Positions 27,395 to 38,241 of a stretch of 64,000 nucleotides of DNA are shown piece by piece. This DNA is from Arsenophonus sp048493715. Its GTDB lineage: Bacteria; Pseudomonadota; Gammaproteobacteria; Enterobacterales; Enterobacteriaceae. The notes below the pieces were generated by a model. That model was not told where the DNA came from. It did not search any database and saw nothing but the letters and a program-made list of their open reading frames with translations. Position 1 is the first letter of the stretch. The number at the start of each line of letters is the position of its first letter. Made by a program: the position numbers and the translations under genes. The stretch is taken from the NCBI GenBank assembly GCA_048493715.1, contig JBGDCZ010000002.1, positions 28,478-92,477 on the forward strand. Reading direction: 5' to 3'.

Positions 27395-28727
27395 ATGGTA
27401 AGTAGTACTTTATTATTAAATTACCAGTTTTTAAATTCTCCTGCTCGTTATTGCTAAATTTTTAGGAAATTATATCGCTTTATTAATTGAGAGTGATTTA
27501 CCGCTTTGGGTTTTCAAAATGGAGTCTGGCTTATGGAGTTGTTGTCGTTTACGTAAACCCAGCAGTGAAATACATGAAATGAATTGGCGGCAATACGCGC
27601 CACTGCACTGCTGCTATTCAATATTAATAAGTGGCACATTTCTCTTTCTATTATTAATCAATCAAGAAAATTTACCGCTTAATCCACAGAAATTTTCAAT
27701 TTACATTGGGATTTGGCACTTAATACCGTTATCAGTTTCATCACCAATACTAACTGGCAAGCCTATAGCGGTGAAAACACGTTAAGTTATTTTAGCCAAA
27801 TGACTGGTTTAACAGTGCAGAATTTCTTATCTGCAGCTACCGGTATTGCGGTAGCATTTGCCCGCCAAGGTGTAAAAACACTAGGTAATGCCTGGATAGA
27901 TATAGCACGTATTACACTTTATCTGCTGCCACCACTAGCAATTATTTTTGCCCTATTTTTGGTTAGCCAATGCGTAATACAAAATTTTTCTCCCTATTTA
28001 TTGGTAGAAACATTACAAAATCAACCACAAACAATCCCTATGGGACCAGTCGCTTCACAAGAAGCAATCAAATTATTAGGCACTAATCGGCGGATTTTTT
28101 GCCACAAATTCAGCTCATCCTTTTGAAAATCCTACCGCGTTATGTTTTGCATTTGGCCTCGTAGTGGGTGATAGCCAACAAGGCTTAGCATTGCTTTGGG
28201 CGATGGGAATTATTTTCACTATTGCTTTTGTTATTGTTGTCTATGCAGAAATGCAAAGTAATCCACAGCTAATGTTGTCAGGCACTAACAGTAATATAAA
28301 TTTAGAAGGTAAAGAAAATCGTTTTGGGATTTTAAATTCGGCGCTTTTTGCCGAGGCCGGACGCAGTGCTATTTTAAATCCTGGAACTCATGCTCTCAGT
28401 GAAGTCCTGTATGCATTTTCTTCTGCAGCTAATAATAATGGCAGTGCTTTTGCCGGCTTAAATAGCAATAATCTATTTTATAACATTACACTGAGTATAG
28501 TGATGTTTCTCGGTCGTTTTGGCTTAATAAAGGCAGTAATTGCTACTGCTGGTATTATGGTGAGGAAAAAACACCAGCCTGAAAACTTTGCCACATTACC
28601 TACTCACGGCCCATTATTTATTGGATTATTAATCCTGACTGTTTTCATTATTGGTGCACTCACTTTTGTGCCTGCCCTAGCTCTAGGGCCGATTGCTGAA
28701 CATTTACAAATTTGGCATACCTCATAA
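27395..28727 (+). pseudogene. kdpA: Potassium-transporting ATPase subunit A, broken
   Basis: Remnant of the K+-binding channel-like subunit. Recognisable parts include NTVISFITNTNWQAYSGENT, LSYFSQMTGLTVQNFLSAAT, MGPVASQEAIKLLGTN, NLEGKENRFGIL, EVLYAFSSAANNNGSAFAGL and LPTHGPLFIGLLI. Several frameshifts break it (after the first 20 codons, near GTNRRIF and elsewhere). Two deletions are evident: one between the GTN region and ALCFAFG, and one of well over 100 codons that joins LNSALFA directly to EAGRSAILNPG. The total of 1333 bases compares with about 1670 for an intact gene. Confidence 0.93.
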
Positions 28728-28740
28728 TAAGGGAAGATAA

Positions 28741-30501
28741 ATGAAAAAAATACCAGCCTATTGTTTGATAGTAGATTGATTCAACAAGCATTATTTGACG
28801 CTTTTAAAAAATGTGCCCTACAAATGCAGTGGCACAATCCGGTTATGTTTATCGTTTATATCGGTAGCATATTGACGACATTAATCTGGTTTTATCAATT
28901 GCTCACTCCAATCGCTGACAGCAATGCATTATTACCGGCATAATTGCCGTTTGGTTGTAGTTTACCGTTCTATTTGCTAATTTTGCCGAAGCCCTGGCTG
29001 AAGGGCGTAGTAAAGCGCAAGCAGCAAGTCTAAAAGGGGTAAAAAAACAAAGCATTACTACTCGATTAGCCAGTGCCTATTATCAAGCAGCAAAAGAGAA
29101 AATCAGTTCTGATCAAATACGCAAGGGGGATATAGTACTAGTTGACGCCGGTGAAATTATTCCTTGTGATGGCGAAGTGCTTGAAGGCGGTGCTTCCGTT
29201 GATGAGAGTGCAATTACCGGTGAATCAGCCCCAGTTATTAGAGAATCTGGCGGTGATTTTTCTTCGGTAACAAGGGGAACACGTGTCTTGTCTGATTGGT
29301 TAATTATCCAATGTACAGTTAATTACAGGTGAAACTTTTCTTGATCGCATGATCTCGATGGTCTAAGGTACCCAACGGCGTAAAACACCGAATGAAATTG
29401 CGTTAATCATACTATTAACCGCATTAACGATTATTTTTCTATTAACCTGTTCAACACGTTATCCTTTTAGTTTATTCAGTACCGAGATCAATGGTAGTGG
29501 CAACCCAATTTCTATCGTGGTGCTAATTGCTTTATTAGTTTGTTTAATCCCGACCACAATCGGCGGCTTACTATCTTAAATTGGCGTGGCCGGTATGAGT
29601 CGTATGTTAGCTGCAAATGTGATAGCAACCAGTGGACGAGCTGTAGAAGCGGCAGGCTATGTGGATGTTTTATTACTGGATAAAACTGGTACTATCACTT
29701 TAGGTAATCACCAAGCATCTAAATTATTACCCCTTAAAGGTGTCACAGAACGACAACTGGCTGATGCGCCACAACTATCATCGCTGGCTGATGAAACACC
29801 GGAAGGACGCAGTATTGTTATCTTAGCTAAGCAGTTGTTTAATTTACGAGAACGTGATCTACAGACATTAAATGCCACTTTTGTGCCCTTCTCCGCAATG
29901 ACCAGGATGAGCGGTGTTCATGTGGGTGATCGTGTGATCAGAAAAGGCTCTGCGGATTCTATTCGACGCTACCTGAAAACCAGTCATGCCAGACTCCCCG
30001 CCGAAACAGAAAAATTAATCGAAGAAGTTGCTCACAGAGGAGAAACACCATTAGTGGTTGTTGAGAATCAACAAATTCTAGGCGTTGTCGCCTTAAAAGA
30101 TATTATAAAAGGTGGCATCAAAGAACGCTTTGCTGAAATGCGCCGGATGGGAATAAAAACGGTAATGATCACTAGGGATACCTTTAGCATTGCTAATGAT
30201 ATGGCCAAATATTTTGCCATCATCCCTACTGCATTCTCGATCACTTACCCACAACTCAATATATTAAATATCATGCAATTATACTCCTCGTCTTTAGCCA
30301 TCCTATCAACTGTTATCTTTAATGCTTTAATCATTGTTGGCTTGATCCCGTTAGCGTTAAAAAGCGTTAGTTACCATCTGATGAGTGCAATAGCCCTATT
30401 ACGCCGTAATTTATGGATTTATGGATTTATGGATTTATGGATTAAGTGGTTTAGTCATACCATTGATTGGTATCAAGCTTATCGATCTATCTATTGCTTA
30501 G
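28741..30501 (+). pseudogene. kdpB: Potassium-transporting P-type ATPase subunit B, broken
   Basis: Remnant of the catalytic P-type ATPase subunit. The phosphorylation motif DKTGTITLG, VDESAITGES, KGSADSIRRYL and the C-terminal FSIANDMAKYFAIIP and FNALIIVGLIPLALK are readable. The gene is cut by a stop in the first membrane region, further frameshifts, and a TAA before the DKTGT block. A deletion of about 95 codons joins KTVMITRD directly to TFSIAND, removing the hinge with the GDGxNDAP motif. Near the end four copies of ATTTATGG shift the frame; the true C-terminus (GLSGLVIPLIGIKLIDLSIA) lies in another frame. Confidence 0.94.
30409..30440. repeat. 8-bp tandem repeat (ATTTATGG)x4 in kdpB
   Basis: Four perfect copies of ATTTATGG. 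The normal coding for NLWIYGL needs only two, so two extra copies (16 bases) have been added, which shifts the frame by one. This explains the repeated LWIYGFMDLWI reading. Confidence 0.9.
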
Positions 30502-30524
30502 CCTGTTTATATTCTGATAAGGTA

Positions 30525-31123
30525 TTGAATATAAATGTCTTACGTTCTTCATTTGTGTTATTCATTTTTCTATATATTACAATCGGAATTATTTACCCAT
30601 TATTTATTACTGGTTTATCAAGTGCTTTCTTTAATTACCAAGCAAAAGGCTCATTGATCGAAAAGAATAATCTTATTATCGGTTCAGCACTCATTGGCCA
30701 ATCTATCTCGGCGGTTAAAGACTTTCATGGCCGCCCATCAGTAACCACTGGCACACCTTATAATGGGGTCGCTTCTAGTGGTAGTAATCTGGCGGTTAAT
30801 AATGCCGAATTGGCAAAACAGTTTGCTATTCGTGCACAGCAAATTAAAATTTTAATAATCAAAACAACATGGCCGTGCCTGTCGATCTGGTCAGCGCTTC
30901 AGCCAGTGGATTAGATCCTAATATTTCACCAAGTGCTGCCTATTATCAAGCAGCCAGAGTGGCTAAAACGCACCGAATTGCTTTACACAAAATTAGACAC
31001 TTAATTGCAGCTAACACCGAAAGACCTTTTTTTAGTTTCTTGGGTGAGCCAGTTATTAATGTCCTAAAACTTAATATTGCCCTTGATGCGCTTGAACAAT
31101 CTGAGAATGCGAAAACACAATAA
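30525..31123 (+). pseudogene. kdpC: Potassium-transporting ATPase subunit C, frameshifted
   Basis: Remnant of the KdpC assembly subunit. The N-terminal helix (FVLFIFLYITIGIIYPLF), SALIGQSISAVKDFHGRPS and ASSGSNLAVNNAELAKQF are in one frame; VPVDLVSASASGLDPNISP and FLGEPVINVLKLNIALDALE are in the next. One frameshift near 30860, in an A-rich stretch, breaks it. The rest of the length matches the family (about 190 residues). The start is unclear, probably a TTG near the left end. Confidence 0.88.
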
Positions 31124-31132
31124 GGTTGATTG

Positions 31133-33802
31133 ATGGAAAACCAGGAACCAAAATGCCCCACTCCGGAAGATCTATTGACTATTGCCAATGAAAAAGCTCG
31201 AGGCAATTTGAAGATCTTCTTTGGCTCCTACGCTGGGGTCGAAAAAACCTATGCAATGCTACAAGAAGCTCAACGGCTTCGTTCTCAAAGGCTTGATATT
31301 GTCATCGGTGTCGTAGAAACCCATAACCGTTCAGAAACAGCGGCGTTACTTGGAGGTTTGCCATAACTGCCAGCAAAAAGTATTCGTTACCACAGGCGTA
31401 AAATTAACACGTTTGATATCGATGGTGCATTAGCACGTCACCCGGCCATTATTTTAATGGATGAATTAGCGTTCAGTAACCCTCATGACAGTCGTCATCC
31501 TAAACGTTGGCAAGATGTTGAAGAGTTATTAGATGCCGGTATTGATGTGTTAACCACTATTAACGTACAACATTTAGAGAGTTTAAATGATTTTGTCGGT
31601 AGTATTACTGGTGTAAGGGAAACCATACCTGATCATATTTTTGATCAAGCAAGTGAAATTGTATTAGTCGATTTGCCACCTGACGATCTACGCCAGCGAC
31701 TGAATGAAGGAAAAGTCTATATTGCCGGCCAAGCCGAACACGCTATTGAACACTTCTTTCGCAAAGGCAACTTAATTGCCCTGAGAGAGTTATCATTAAG
31801 ACGTACCGTTGATCGTATCGATAACCAAATGCGTGAGTATCGCGATACCCAAAATTACTCTCAGGTTTGGCATACCTACGATAATCTATTAGTTTGTATT
31901 GGTCATAACCAAGGAAATGAAAAACTGGTGCGAGCGGCAGCCAGACTGACAGCTAAACTCGGTTATAGCTGGCATGCAGTTTATGTAGAAACCCCCAAAC
32001 TACATACCTTAGCAGAAGAAAAGAGACACGCCATTCTCAAAGCACTAAAACTGACGCAAGATTTAGTGCGCAGAAACCTCAAACCTGGCTGATGCAAATG
32101 AAGAAAAAGCCATTTTAGATTATGCTAGAGAACATAATCTGGGTAAAATTGTAATCGGCCGTAAGCAAAATACCAATTGGAAATTCCTCGATTATAAAAT
32201 ACGCCCTGATTTCGCTGAACGCCTTGGTAAACTAGGACCTGATTTTTAGATCTGATTATCATTGCCTTGGATGAAAATACCTCGTGGGACAAAGAGACTG
32301 AACACCGGCCACTAAGTGACAAATGGCGCGGCAATATCCAAGGTTACCTGTTCGCCGCTTTGTTATGTATTACTATTACGCTATTTTCTAATCGCTTTTT
32401 GCTTAATTTTGATCAGGCTAATGTGGTAACTGTTTATGTATTAGCTGTGGTTATCATCGCTCTCCTTTGTGGCCGAAATCCTTCTATATTTATTTGCCGC
32501 ATTTATTAACGTTATAGGTTTCGATCTATATATTGTTTAGCCCCATTTTTCTTTTATTGTTTTGACATGCAATCTTTGATAACCTTCATTGTCATGCTGG
32601 TCGTGGGCCTTTTGGTTGGTAATTTAACCGCCGGTGTAAGTTATCAAGCTAGAGTTCCTCGTTATCGTGAGCAACGGACTCACCATCTTTACGAAATGAC
32701 CAAAGAACTAAGCCGAGCACTCAATAAAATTGATATAGCTAAGACCGGTTATCACTTCCTTTCCAAGACTTTTAGAGCAAAAATCTGTCTACTGCTACCT
32801 AATGAACATCAACAGCTGGTGCCGCTTAAACTCGCAGACTATGGCCAAGTACAAATTGACCAAGCAATTGTATTATGGAGCTTTGATAAAAACCAACCAA
32901 CAGGTGCTGGAACAGATACATTACCAAGCGTGCCATACCAATTACAACCGATTGCGACTTCTCAAGAAACTTTAGCAATATTAGCAATCGAACCGCAAAA
33001 TCTACGACAATTACTGATCCCAGAACAACAACGGCTGCTACAGACTTTTACTGGCTTGATTGCCAACGCATTTGAACGATTACAACTTGCCAGACAGGCA
33101 GAATCTGCCAAACTTGATGCTGAACTTGAACAACTGAGAAACTCGTTATTGGCAACACTTTCTCATGATTTGCAGACACCGCTAACGGTATTGTTTGGTC
33201 AAACAGAAATACTAATGCTGGAATTAAGTGCCGAACACTCCCCACATACCGAAAAATTCAACCAAATACGTCAACAGATCTTAAGCACTTCAAGGTTAGT
33301 TAATAATCTACTGGATATGGTACGCATTCAGTCCGGCGGAATTGTGCTTACTCTCGCCTGGGAATCACTACAAGAAATTATTGGCAGTACATTGCGCTCA
33401 CTGGAATACGCATTTAAAAGCCACCTTACTAAAATTAATGTTCCTGCCGATCTATTACTTTATTGTGATGCTAATTTGCTTGAGAATGCCATTAAATACT
33501 CTGCTGAAAATTCACCTATTGGCATTCATGCCTACCCAACAAGGTAAATATGTTCATATCGAAATTGGGGATAAAGGTATCGGCATACCAGAGGGGCAGG
33601 AAGAATTTATTTTTAATAAATTTTCCAGGGCTAAAAAAGAATCTTCCATTCCTGGTGTTGGTTTAGGCCTAGCGATTTGCCAGGCTATTATTGAGCTTCA
33701 CGACGGCGTAATATGGGTGAGAATAATAAAAAAATTGGATTAACTATTATTTAACCTTTAAAAGAAGTTCCTGCGATAGAGGAATGGATTGAAAACGAGT
33801 GA
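31133..33802 (+). pseudogene. kdpD: Osmosensitive K+ channel histidine kinase KdpD, broken
   Basis: Remnant of the sensor kinase of the Kdp system. The KdpD signature domain is readable: NLKIFFGSYAGVEKTYAML, in which the Walker-A GVGKT has become GVEKT, then DELAFSNPHDSRHPKRWQD and DLPPDDLRQRL. Two of the four membrane helices, GNLTAGVSYQARVPRYREQRT, the phospho-acceptor region LSHDLQTPLTVLFGQTEI and the G2 box PGVGLGLAICQAI also remain. At least five frameshifts or stops divide it, around 31365, 32090, 32250, 32505 and 33545. Its stop overlaps the kdpE start. Confidence 0.94.
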
Positions 33803-34484
33803 TCCATCACAATATTTTGATAATTGAAGACAAAAAAGAGATCAGACGATTTGTCAAACTAGCACTAGAAGGTGAAAACTTTCGCGTATATGAAGCAGAA
33901 ACTTATCAACGAGAACTTATTGAATCTACCACCCGCAAACCTGATCTCTTGATCCTCGATCTCGGGTTACCTGCCTGATGGTAATGGTATTGATTTGATC
34001 TGTGATTTAAGACAATGGAGTAATATTCCAGTATTAGTACTGTCGGCACGTGCAGATGAAACAGATAAAGTCATGGCACTTGATACCGGAGCAGACGACT
34101 ATCTAACCAAACCATTTAGCATTAGTGAATTGTTGGCCAGGGTAAGAGTCGCTCTACGCCGTTATGGACATAAGACCTAGCAAGATCTAATATTTCGGTT
34201 TGGAGATATTAGTGTTGATTTAATTAATCGGCGAGTGACTAAAAACCAGCAAGAACTCCACCTCACCCCAATTGAGTTCGTTTACTCAGTGAATTTGTTG
34301 CTAATAGTGGTAAAGTATTAACTCAACGTCATCTGCTACTACAAATATGCAGGCCTAACTATGTTGAACATAATCATTACTTGCGTATTTATGTGGGACC
34401 TTAAGACAAAAGTTGGAAGGAGATCCCACACAACTAATACACCTACTAACCGAAACAGGAATTGGTTATCGTTTTATGCCTTAA
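33799..34484 (+). pseudogene. kdpE: Kdp response regulator KdpE, broken
   Basis: Remnant of the OmpR-type regulator. ILIIEDKKEIRRFVKLALEG, the phospho-acceptor region LLILDLG and VLSARADETDKVMALDTGADD are present, followed by the winged-helix part (LTPIEF and TGIGYRFMP in different frames). A frameshift falls inside DLGLPDGNG, a TAG follows RRYGHKT, and further shifts occur in the DNA-binding domain. The GTG start overlaps the kdpD end. Confidence 0.92.
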
Positions 34485-34601
34485 TAATGACTGATTTTAG
34501 CCATATTAAGCTAAAACAGCTAATTATGGCATTAGCATTGAATTTATCACGGTCGGACAAAGCCACATCTATAATGCGGCTTATACAAAATAAGCAACTA
34601 T

Positions 34602-36239
34602 TTATTGGGTAATAACTTGATTAACAATTTGGATAGCTTCCTGTTCAATCAATTCAAGATGAGCCTGACTACGAAAACTTTCACAATAAATTTTATAAGC
34701 TTCTTCAGTACCTGATGGACGAGCAGTAAACCAACCATAATCTGTTATTACCTTTAAACCACCAATAGCAGCACCATTACCGGGTGCTTTGGTTAAGCGT
34801 GCGGTAATCGGATCACCTGCCAAAATATCGGTGCAGACCATTTCAACAGTTAACTTAGCTAAACGCTCTTTTTGCTGGTGGCTGGCTTTTACTTGGATAC
34901 GGCTATAGCAGGGTTCACCAAAACGGCGAGCAAGTTCCTGATAGTGCTGTTGTGGATTTTTCCCGGTCACAGCGGTCATTTCGGCCGCTAAAAGACAGAG
35001 AATGATACCATCCTTGTCGGTCGTCCAAGGCGTTCCATCAAATCGCAAGAAAGAAGCGCCGGCACTCTCTTCACCAGCAAAACCATACTTACCCTGATAT
35101 AAACCGTCAACAAACCATTTGAAACCTACCGGTACTTCAACTAATTCACGTCCTAAATCGGCAACAACACGATCGATCATGGCACTAGAAACTAATGTTT
35201 TGCCTACAGCAACATCTTTTTTCCATTGTGGTCGATGACGAAATAGATAATCGATGACCACAGCCAGATAATGATTGGGATTGATCAATCCAGCTGGCGT
35301 TATAATTCCATGACGATCATAATCCGGATCATTAGCAAATGCTAAATCAAATTTATTACGTAACTCTAATAAGCCTTTCATCGCCCAACGAGAAGAACAA
35401 TCCATCCGGATCACACCATCGTGATCTAACGGCATAAAACTAAAAGTTGGATCAATTTGTTGATTAACCAGCTCTAAATCGAGTTGATAATAATCAGCAA
35501 TACGTTTCCAATAATTTATTCCCGCGCCACCTAATGGATCAACACCTATTTTTAATCCTGCTTTTTTAATCGCAGCCATATCGATAACATCACTCAAAGC
35601 TATCACATAAGGTTCAACAAGATCGTGTTGATGGTAGTGAGGATCCTCAATTGCATCTTGATAATTAATGTGTTGAATAGCAGATAATTGGTCGGCAATT
35701 AATTGATTCGCCCGCCGCTCAATTTCAACTGTTAGTAGCTCATCAGCCGGTCCACCATGTGGTAGATTATATTTGATACCTCCATCTTCCGGAGGATTGT
35801 GTGAAGGGGTAATCACGATACCATCGGCTTTATTTTCATGCTGACGATTATATTCCAATATAGCATAAGAAATAGATGGTGTTGGGGTAAAACCGTTGTC
35901 TTGTTGTGCGATAACATCAACTCCATTAGCAATCAGCACTTCAACAACTGTCCTAAATGCAGGTTCGGATAATGCATGAGTATCTTTTCCCACCAAACAG
36001 GAGCCGGTAATACCATTTAATTGACGAACTTCCACAATAGCTTGTGTAATAGCGAGAATGTGTTGCTCATTAAAACTATTACGGAATGAACTACCACGAT
36101 GTCCTGATGTGCCAAATTTAACGCCATGAGCAGGATTTTTTACTTGAGGTTGTAACGAATAATATTGTGCAATCAATTGTTCAACATTAATTAAATCACT
36201 TCGTTGGGCAGTTTGCCCTGCACGTTTATGCATTGCCAA
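34602..36239 (-). CDS. pgm: Phosphoglucomutase (alpha-D-glucose)
   Basis: Interconverts glucose 1- and 6-phosphate, feeding UDP-glucose and cell-surface sugar synthesis. The active-site phosphoserine loop is GIVITPSHNPPEDGGIKYN near residue 145, the metal-binding loop is FANDPDYDRHG, and the sugar-binding loop is GEESAGASFLR. Length 545 compares with 546 in E. coli. It lies 46 bases after seqA on the same strand, the conserved seqA-pgm pair. Confidence 0.97.
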   Translation of the reverse strand: MAMHKRAGQTAQRSDLINVEQLIAQYYSLQPQVKNPAHGVKFGTSGHRGSSFRNSFNEQHILAITQAIVEVRQLNGITGSCLVGKDTHALSEPAFRTVVEVLIANGVDVIAQQDNGFTPTPSISYAILEYNRQHENKADGIVITPSHNPPEDGGIKYNLPHGGPADELLTVEIERRANQLIADQLSAIQHINYQDAIEDPHYHQHDLVEPYVIALSDVIDMAAIKKAGLKIGVDPLGGAGINYWKRIADYYQLDLELVNQQIDPTFSFMPLDHDGVIRMDCSSRWAMKGLLELRNKFDLAFANDPDYDRHGIITPAGLINPNHYLAVVIDYLFRHRPQWKKDVAVGKTLVSSAMIDRVVADLGRELVEVPVGFKWFVDGLYQGKYGFAGEESAGASFLRFDGTPWTTDKDGIILCLLAAEMTAVTGKNPQQHYQELARRFGEPCYSRIQVKASHQQKERLAKLTVEMVCTDILAGDPITARLTKAPGNGAAIGGLKVITDYGWFTARPSGTEEAYKIYCESFRSQAHLELIEQEAIQIVNQVITQ

Positions 36240-36285
36240 TTATTTCTCTCCAACAGGAAAGCGGTACACATAGAAAATAACTAAT

Positions 36286-36825
36286 TTAAATCGTACCACA
36301 CACCTTTGCAACTAATTCAACAGGAAACTGCATATCTTGCATAATTTGTTCAATCATATTACGTTTACGGTTGGTATTAGTATTGGTAATTACCCAATAA
36401 GACGTCCCTGGTATAAGGCGAGGTTTTGTCTGCTTGCCACTGGCCAACAATGTCTGTTCATCGGCAGCAAAATAAATACGCGTTCTTCCATGGGTTACTT
36501 CTGTTGCTGCCACAAAAGCTTCTTTATTTAAATTGTATAGAGTAGATAAAATTAGCATAAAGCGATCAATCGCTTTATGCTTATCCGCATAATTGTTTGA
36601 AAGCAATAAATCCTGCATTACCCATATTGCGTCATGGGAAGAATCTACTTTATTTTTTTTCACTCCCGCCGTCATATTACTTACGGTTAGCGAGAGTGGT
36701 ATATGCGACTGACTAACGTCAAACCCTAGTAGACGTCGTAATATAACCGATGCATTTTCACCTATATGCTGGGTATGACTAGCAATATAGCGGTAAAGTT
36801 CTTCGTCAACTTCAATCGTTTTCAT
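36286..36825 (-). CDS. seqA: Replication initiation negative regulator SeqA
   Basis: Binds hemimethylated GATC sites and sequesters newly replicated oriC. The N-terminal oligomerisation domain is MKTIEVDEELYRYIASHTQHIGENASVILRR-like and ends by residue 35; the C-terminal DNA-binding domain begins near 60 and includes THGRTRIYFAADEQTLLASG and PGTSYWVITNTNTNRKRNM, which contact the methylated site. Length is 179 (E. coli 181). Presence of SeqA implies Dam methylation in the organism (inference). Confidence 0.96.
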   Translation of the reverse strand: MKTIEVDEELYRYIASHTQHIGENASVILRRLLGFDVSQSHIPLSLTVSNMTAGVKKNKVDSSHDAIWVMQDLLLSNNYADKHKAIDRFMLILSTLYNLNKEAFVAATEVTHGRTRIYFAADEQTLLASGKQTKPRLIPGTSYWVITNTNTNRKRNMIEQIMQDMQFPVELVAKVCGTI

Positions 36826-37197
36826 GTTATTTCAATCTGTTTTAATTAAAATTACTTGCCTGCCAAGTATAAGATATAAACCTGAAAAACAAAACAATGA
36901 ATATTTCAACTAATTAAGCTTAGTCTTCTAATAAAAAATATTTTCATTAAGTTTGTTAATCAGTATATAACCACCTGATTATCTTTACATTACCAACAAC
37001 GCAAATATCTTTTTATATTGGGCATCAGTCACAATTCTGATATAAATAGCAAAGTATTAGCGACTCACTAACCATTTTCAATCGACAAACATGGCTTAAA
37101 TTTAAATTGACAATAATAACTCGTGGTAGTGTCGATAGTGGTTGGTTTCTCATTATATCCATGCCATTATATTAACTATTAATTAATAATATGTAAT
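36826..37197. other. Divergent seqA / ybfF spacer
   Basis: AT-rich 370-base gap with no gene recognised. It must contain the promoters for seqA-pgm and ybfF, but no boxes or operators stand out. Confidence 0.45.
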
Positions 37198-37992
37198 ATG
37201 TTTATGCCTCTAAATAACTTGCTAAATTATCGTATTCATCAACCAGAAAATCCTATCTCTTCTGCTGCTATTGTACTAATACATGGCCTATTTGGCGATC
37301 TACAAAATTTAGGTGTTTTGGCCCGCAATTTACAAAATTATTTCACTGTTATTCAACTAGATATACGCAATCATGGCGACTCGCCATGGGCAGAAACCAT
37401 GCTCTATTCTGAAATGGCAAACGATGTTTTAACTTTACTGACTTATTTAAAGCAAAAAAGTGTTATCGCCATCGGCCACTCAATGGGAGGGAAAATTGCA
37501 ATGATGATGACAGCAATAGCACCGCAATTTATAGAAAAAATTGTGGTTATTGATATTGCTCCAGTCACTTATCAAATTAATCGTCATGAAAATATATTTT
37601 CTGCCTTAGAAGCAGTGACAACATCGGCAGTCACTTCCCGACAAGAGGCTGCTGTTATTATGCGCCACATACTCAATAAAGAAAGTGAAATTCAATTTTT
37701 ACTAAAATCATTTCAGCAAGGCAAATGGAAGTTTAATTTACCAGTTTTAAAAAAAGAATATAACCAATTGATGAACTGGAAAACTATTCCGGCCTGGCCT
37801 AAACTAGCATTTTTTATTCGTGGCAGTCTTTCTGATTATATTAGCGAAGATTATCGCAATGATATTATTGTTCAATTTCCGCAAGCCCATGGTCAGATTA
37901 TTATGGGATGTGGTCACTGGGTGCATGCTGAAAATCCCGCGGCAGTCAATCGAGCTATTGCTCGTTTCCTGGCTATTCCGGCTGATAAATAA
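37198..37992 (+). CDS. ybfF: Alpha/beta-hydrolase esterase YbfF
   Basis: Esterase of the alpha/beta hydrolase fold, reported to act on acyl thioesters and short esters. The oxyanion region is VLIHGLFGDLQNLGVLARNL, the nucleophile serine is in the GHSMGG elbow near residue 93, and the catalytic histidine is in GCGHWVHAENP near the C-terminus. It has 264 residues against 254 in E. coli. The first ATG is followed by a second (MPLNN) two codons on; neither has a clear ribosome binding site. It is the last syntenic gene before the accessory island. Confidence 0.93.
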   Translation: MFMPLNNLLNYRIHQPENPISSAAIVLIHGLFGDLQNLGVLARNLQNYFTVIQLDIRNHGDSPWAETMLYSEMANDVLTLLTYLKQKSVIAIGHSMGGKIAMMMTAIAPQFIEKIVVIDIAPVTYQINRHENIFSALEAVTTSAVTSRQEAAVIMRHILNKESEIQFLLKSFQQGKWKFNLPVLKKEYNQLMNWKTIPAWPKLAFFIRGSLSDYISEDYRNDIIVQFPQAHGQIIMGCGHWVHAENPAAVNRAIARFLAIPADK

Positions 37993-38241
37993 TGAATTTT
38001 TTTGTAAAAAAATTGTACTATTTAATTAAATTCACAAAATAATTTAAAACTAATAATAATTTTAATTCAGCCTAAAACTAAAAAATATAATTAGTCTTAA
38101 AATTCGTCATATCCCTTTTTTACTCTTTTCATAAAAAATTAGTCGATAGAATAAACTTATTAACTAAGTAATATAATAAAGCCTTTTATTAATATTAAAT
38201 ATATTTAAATGGCTTTATATTTTAATTTGTGATTACCTACT

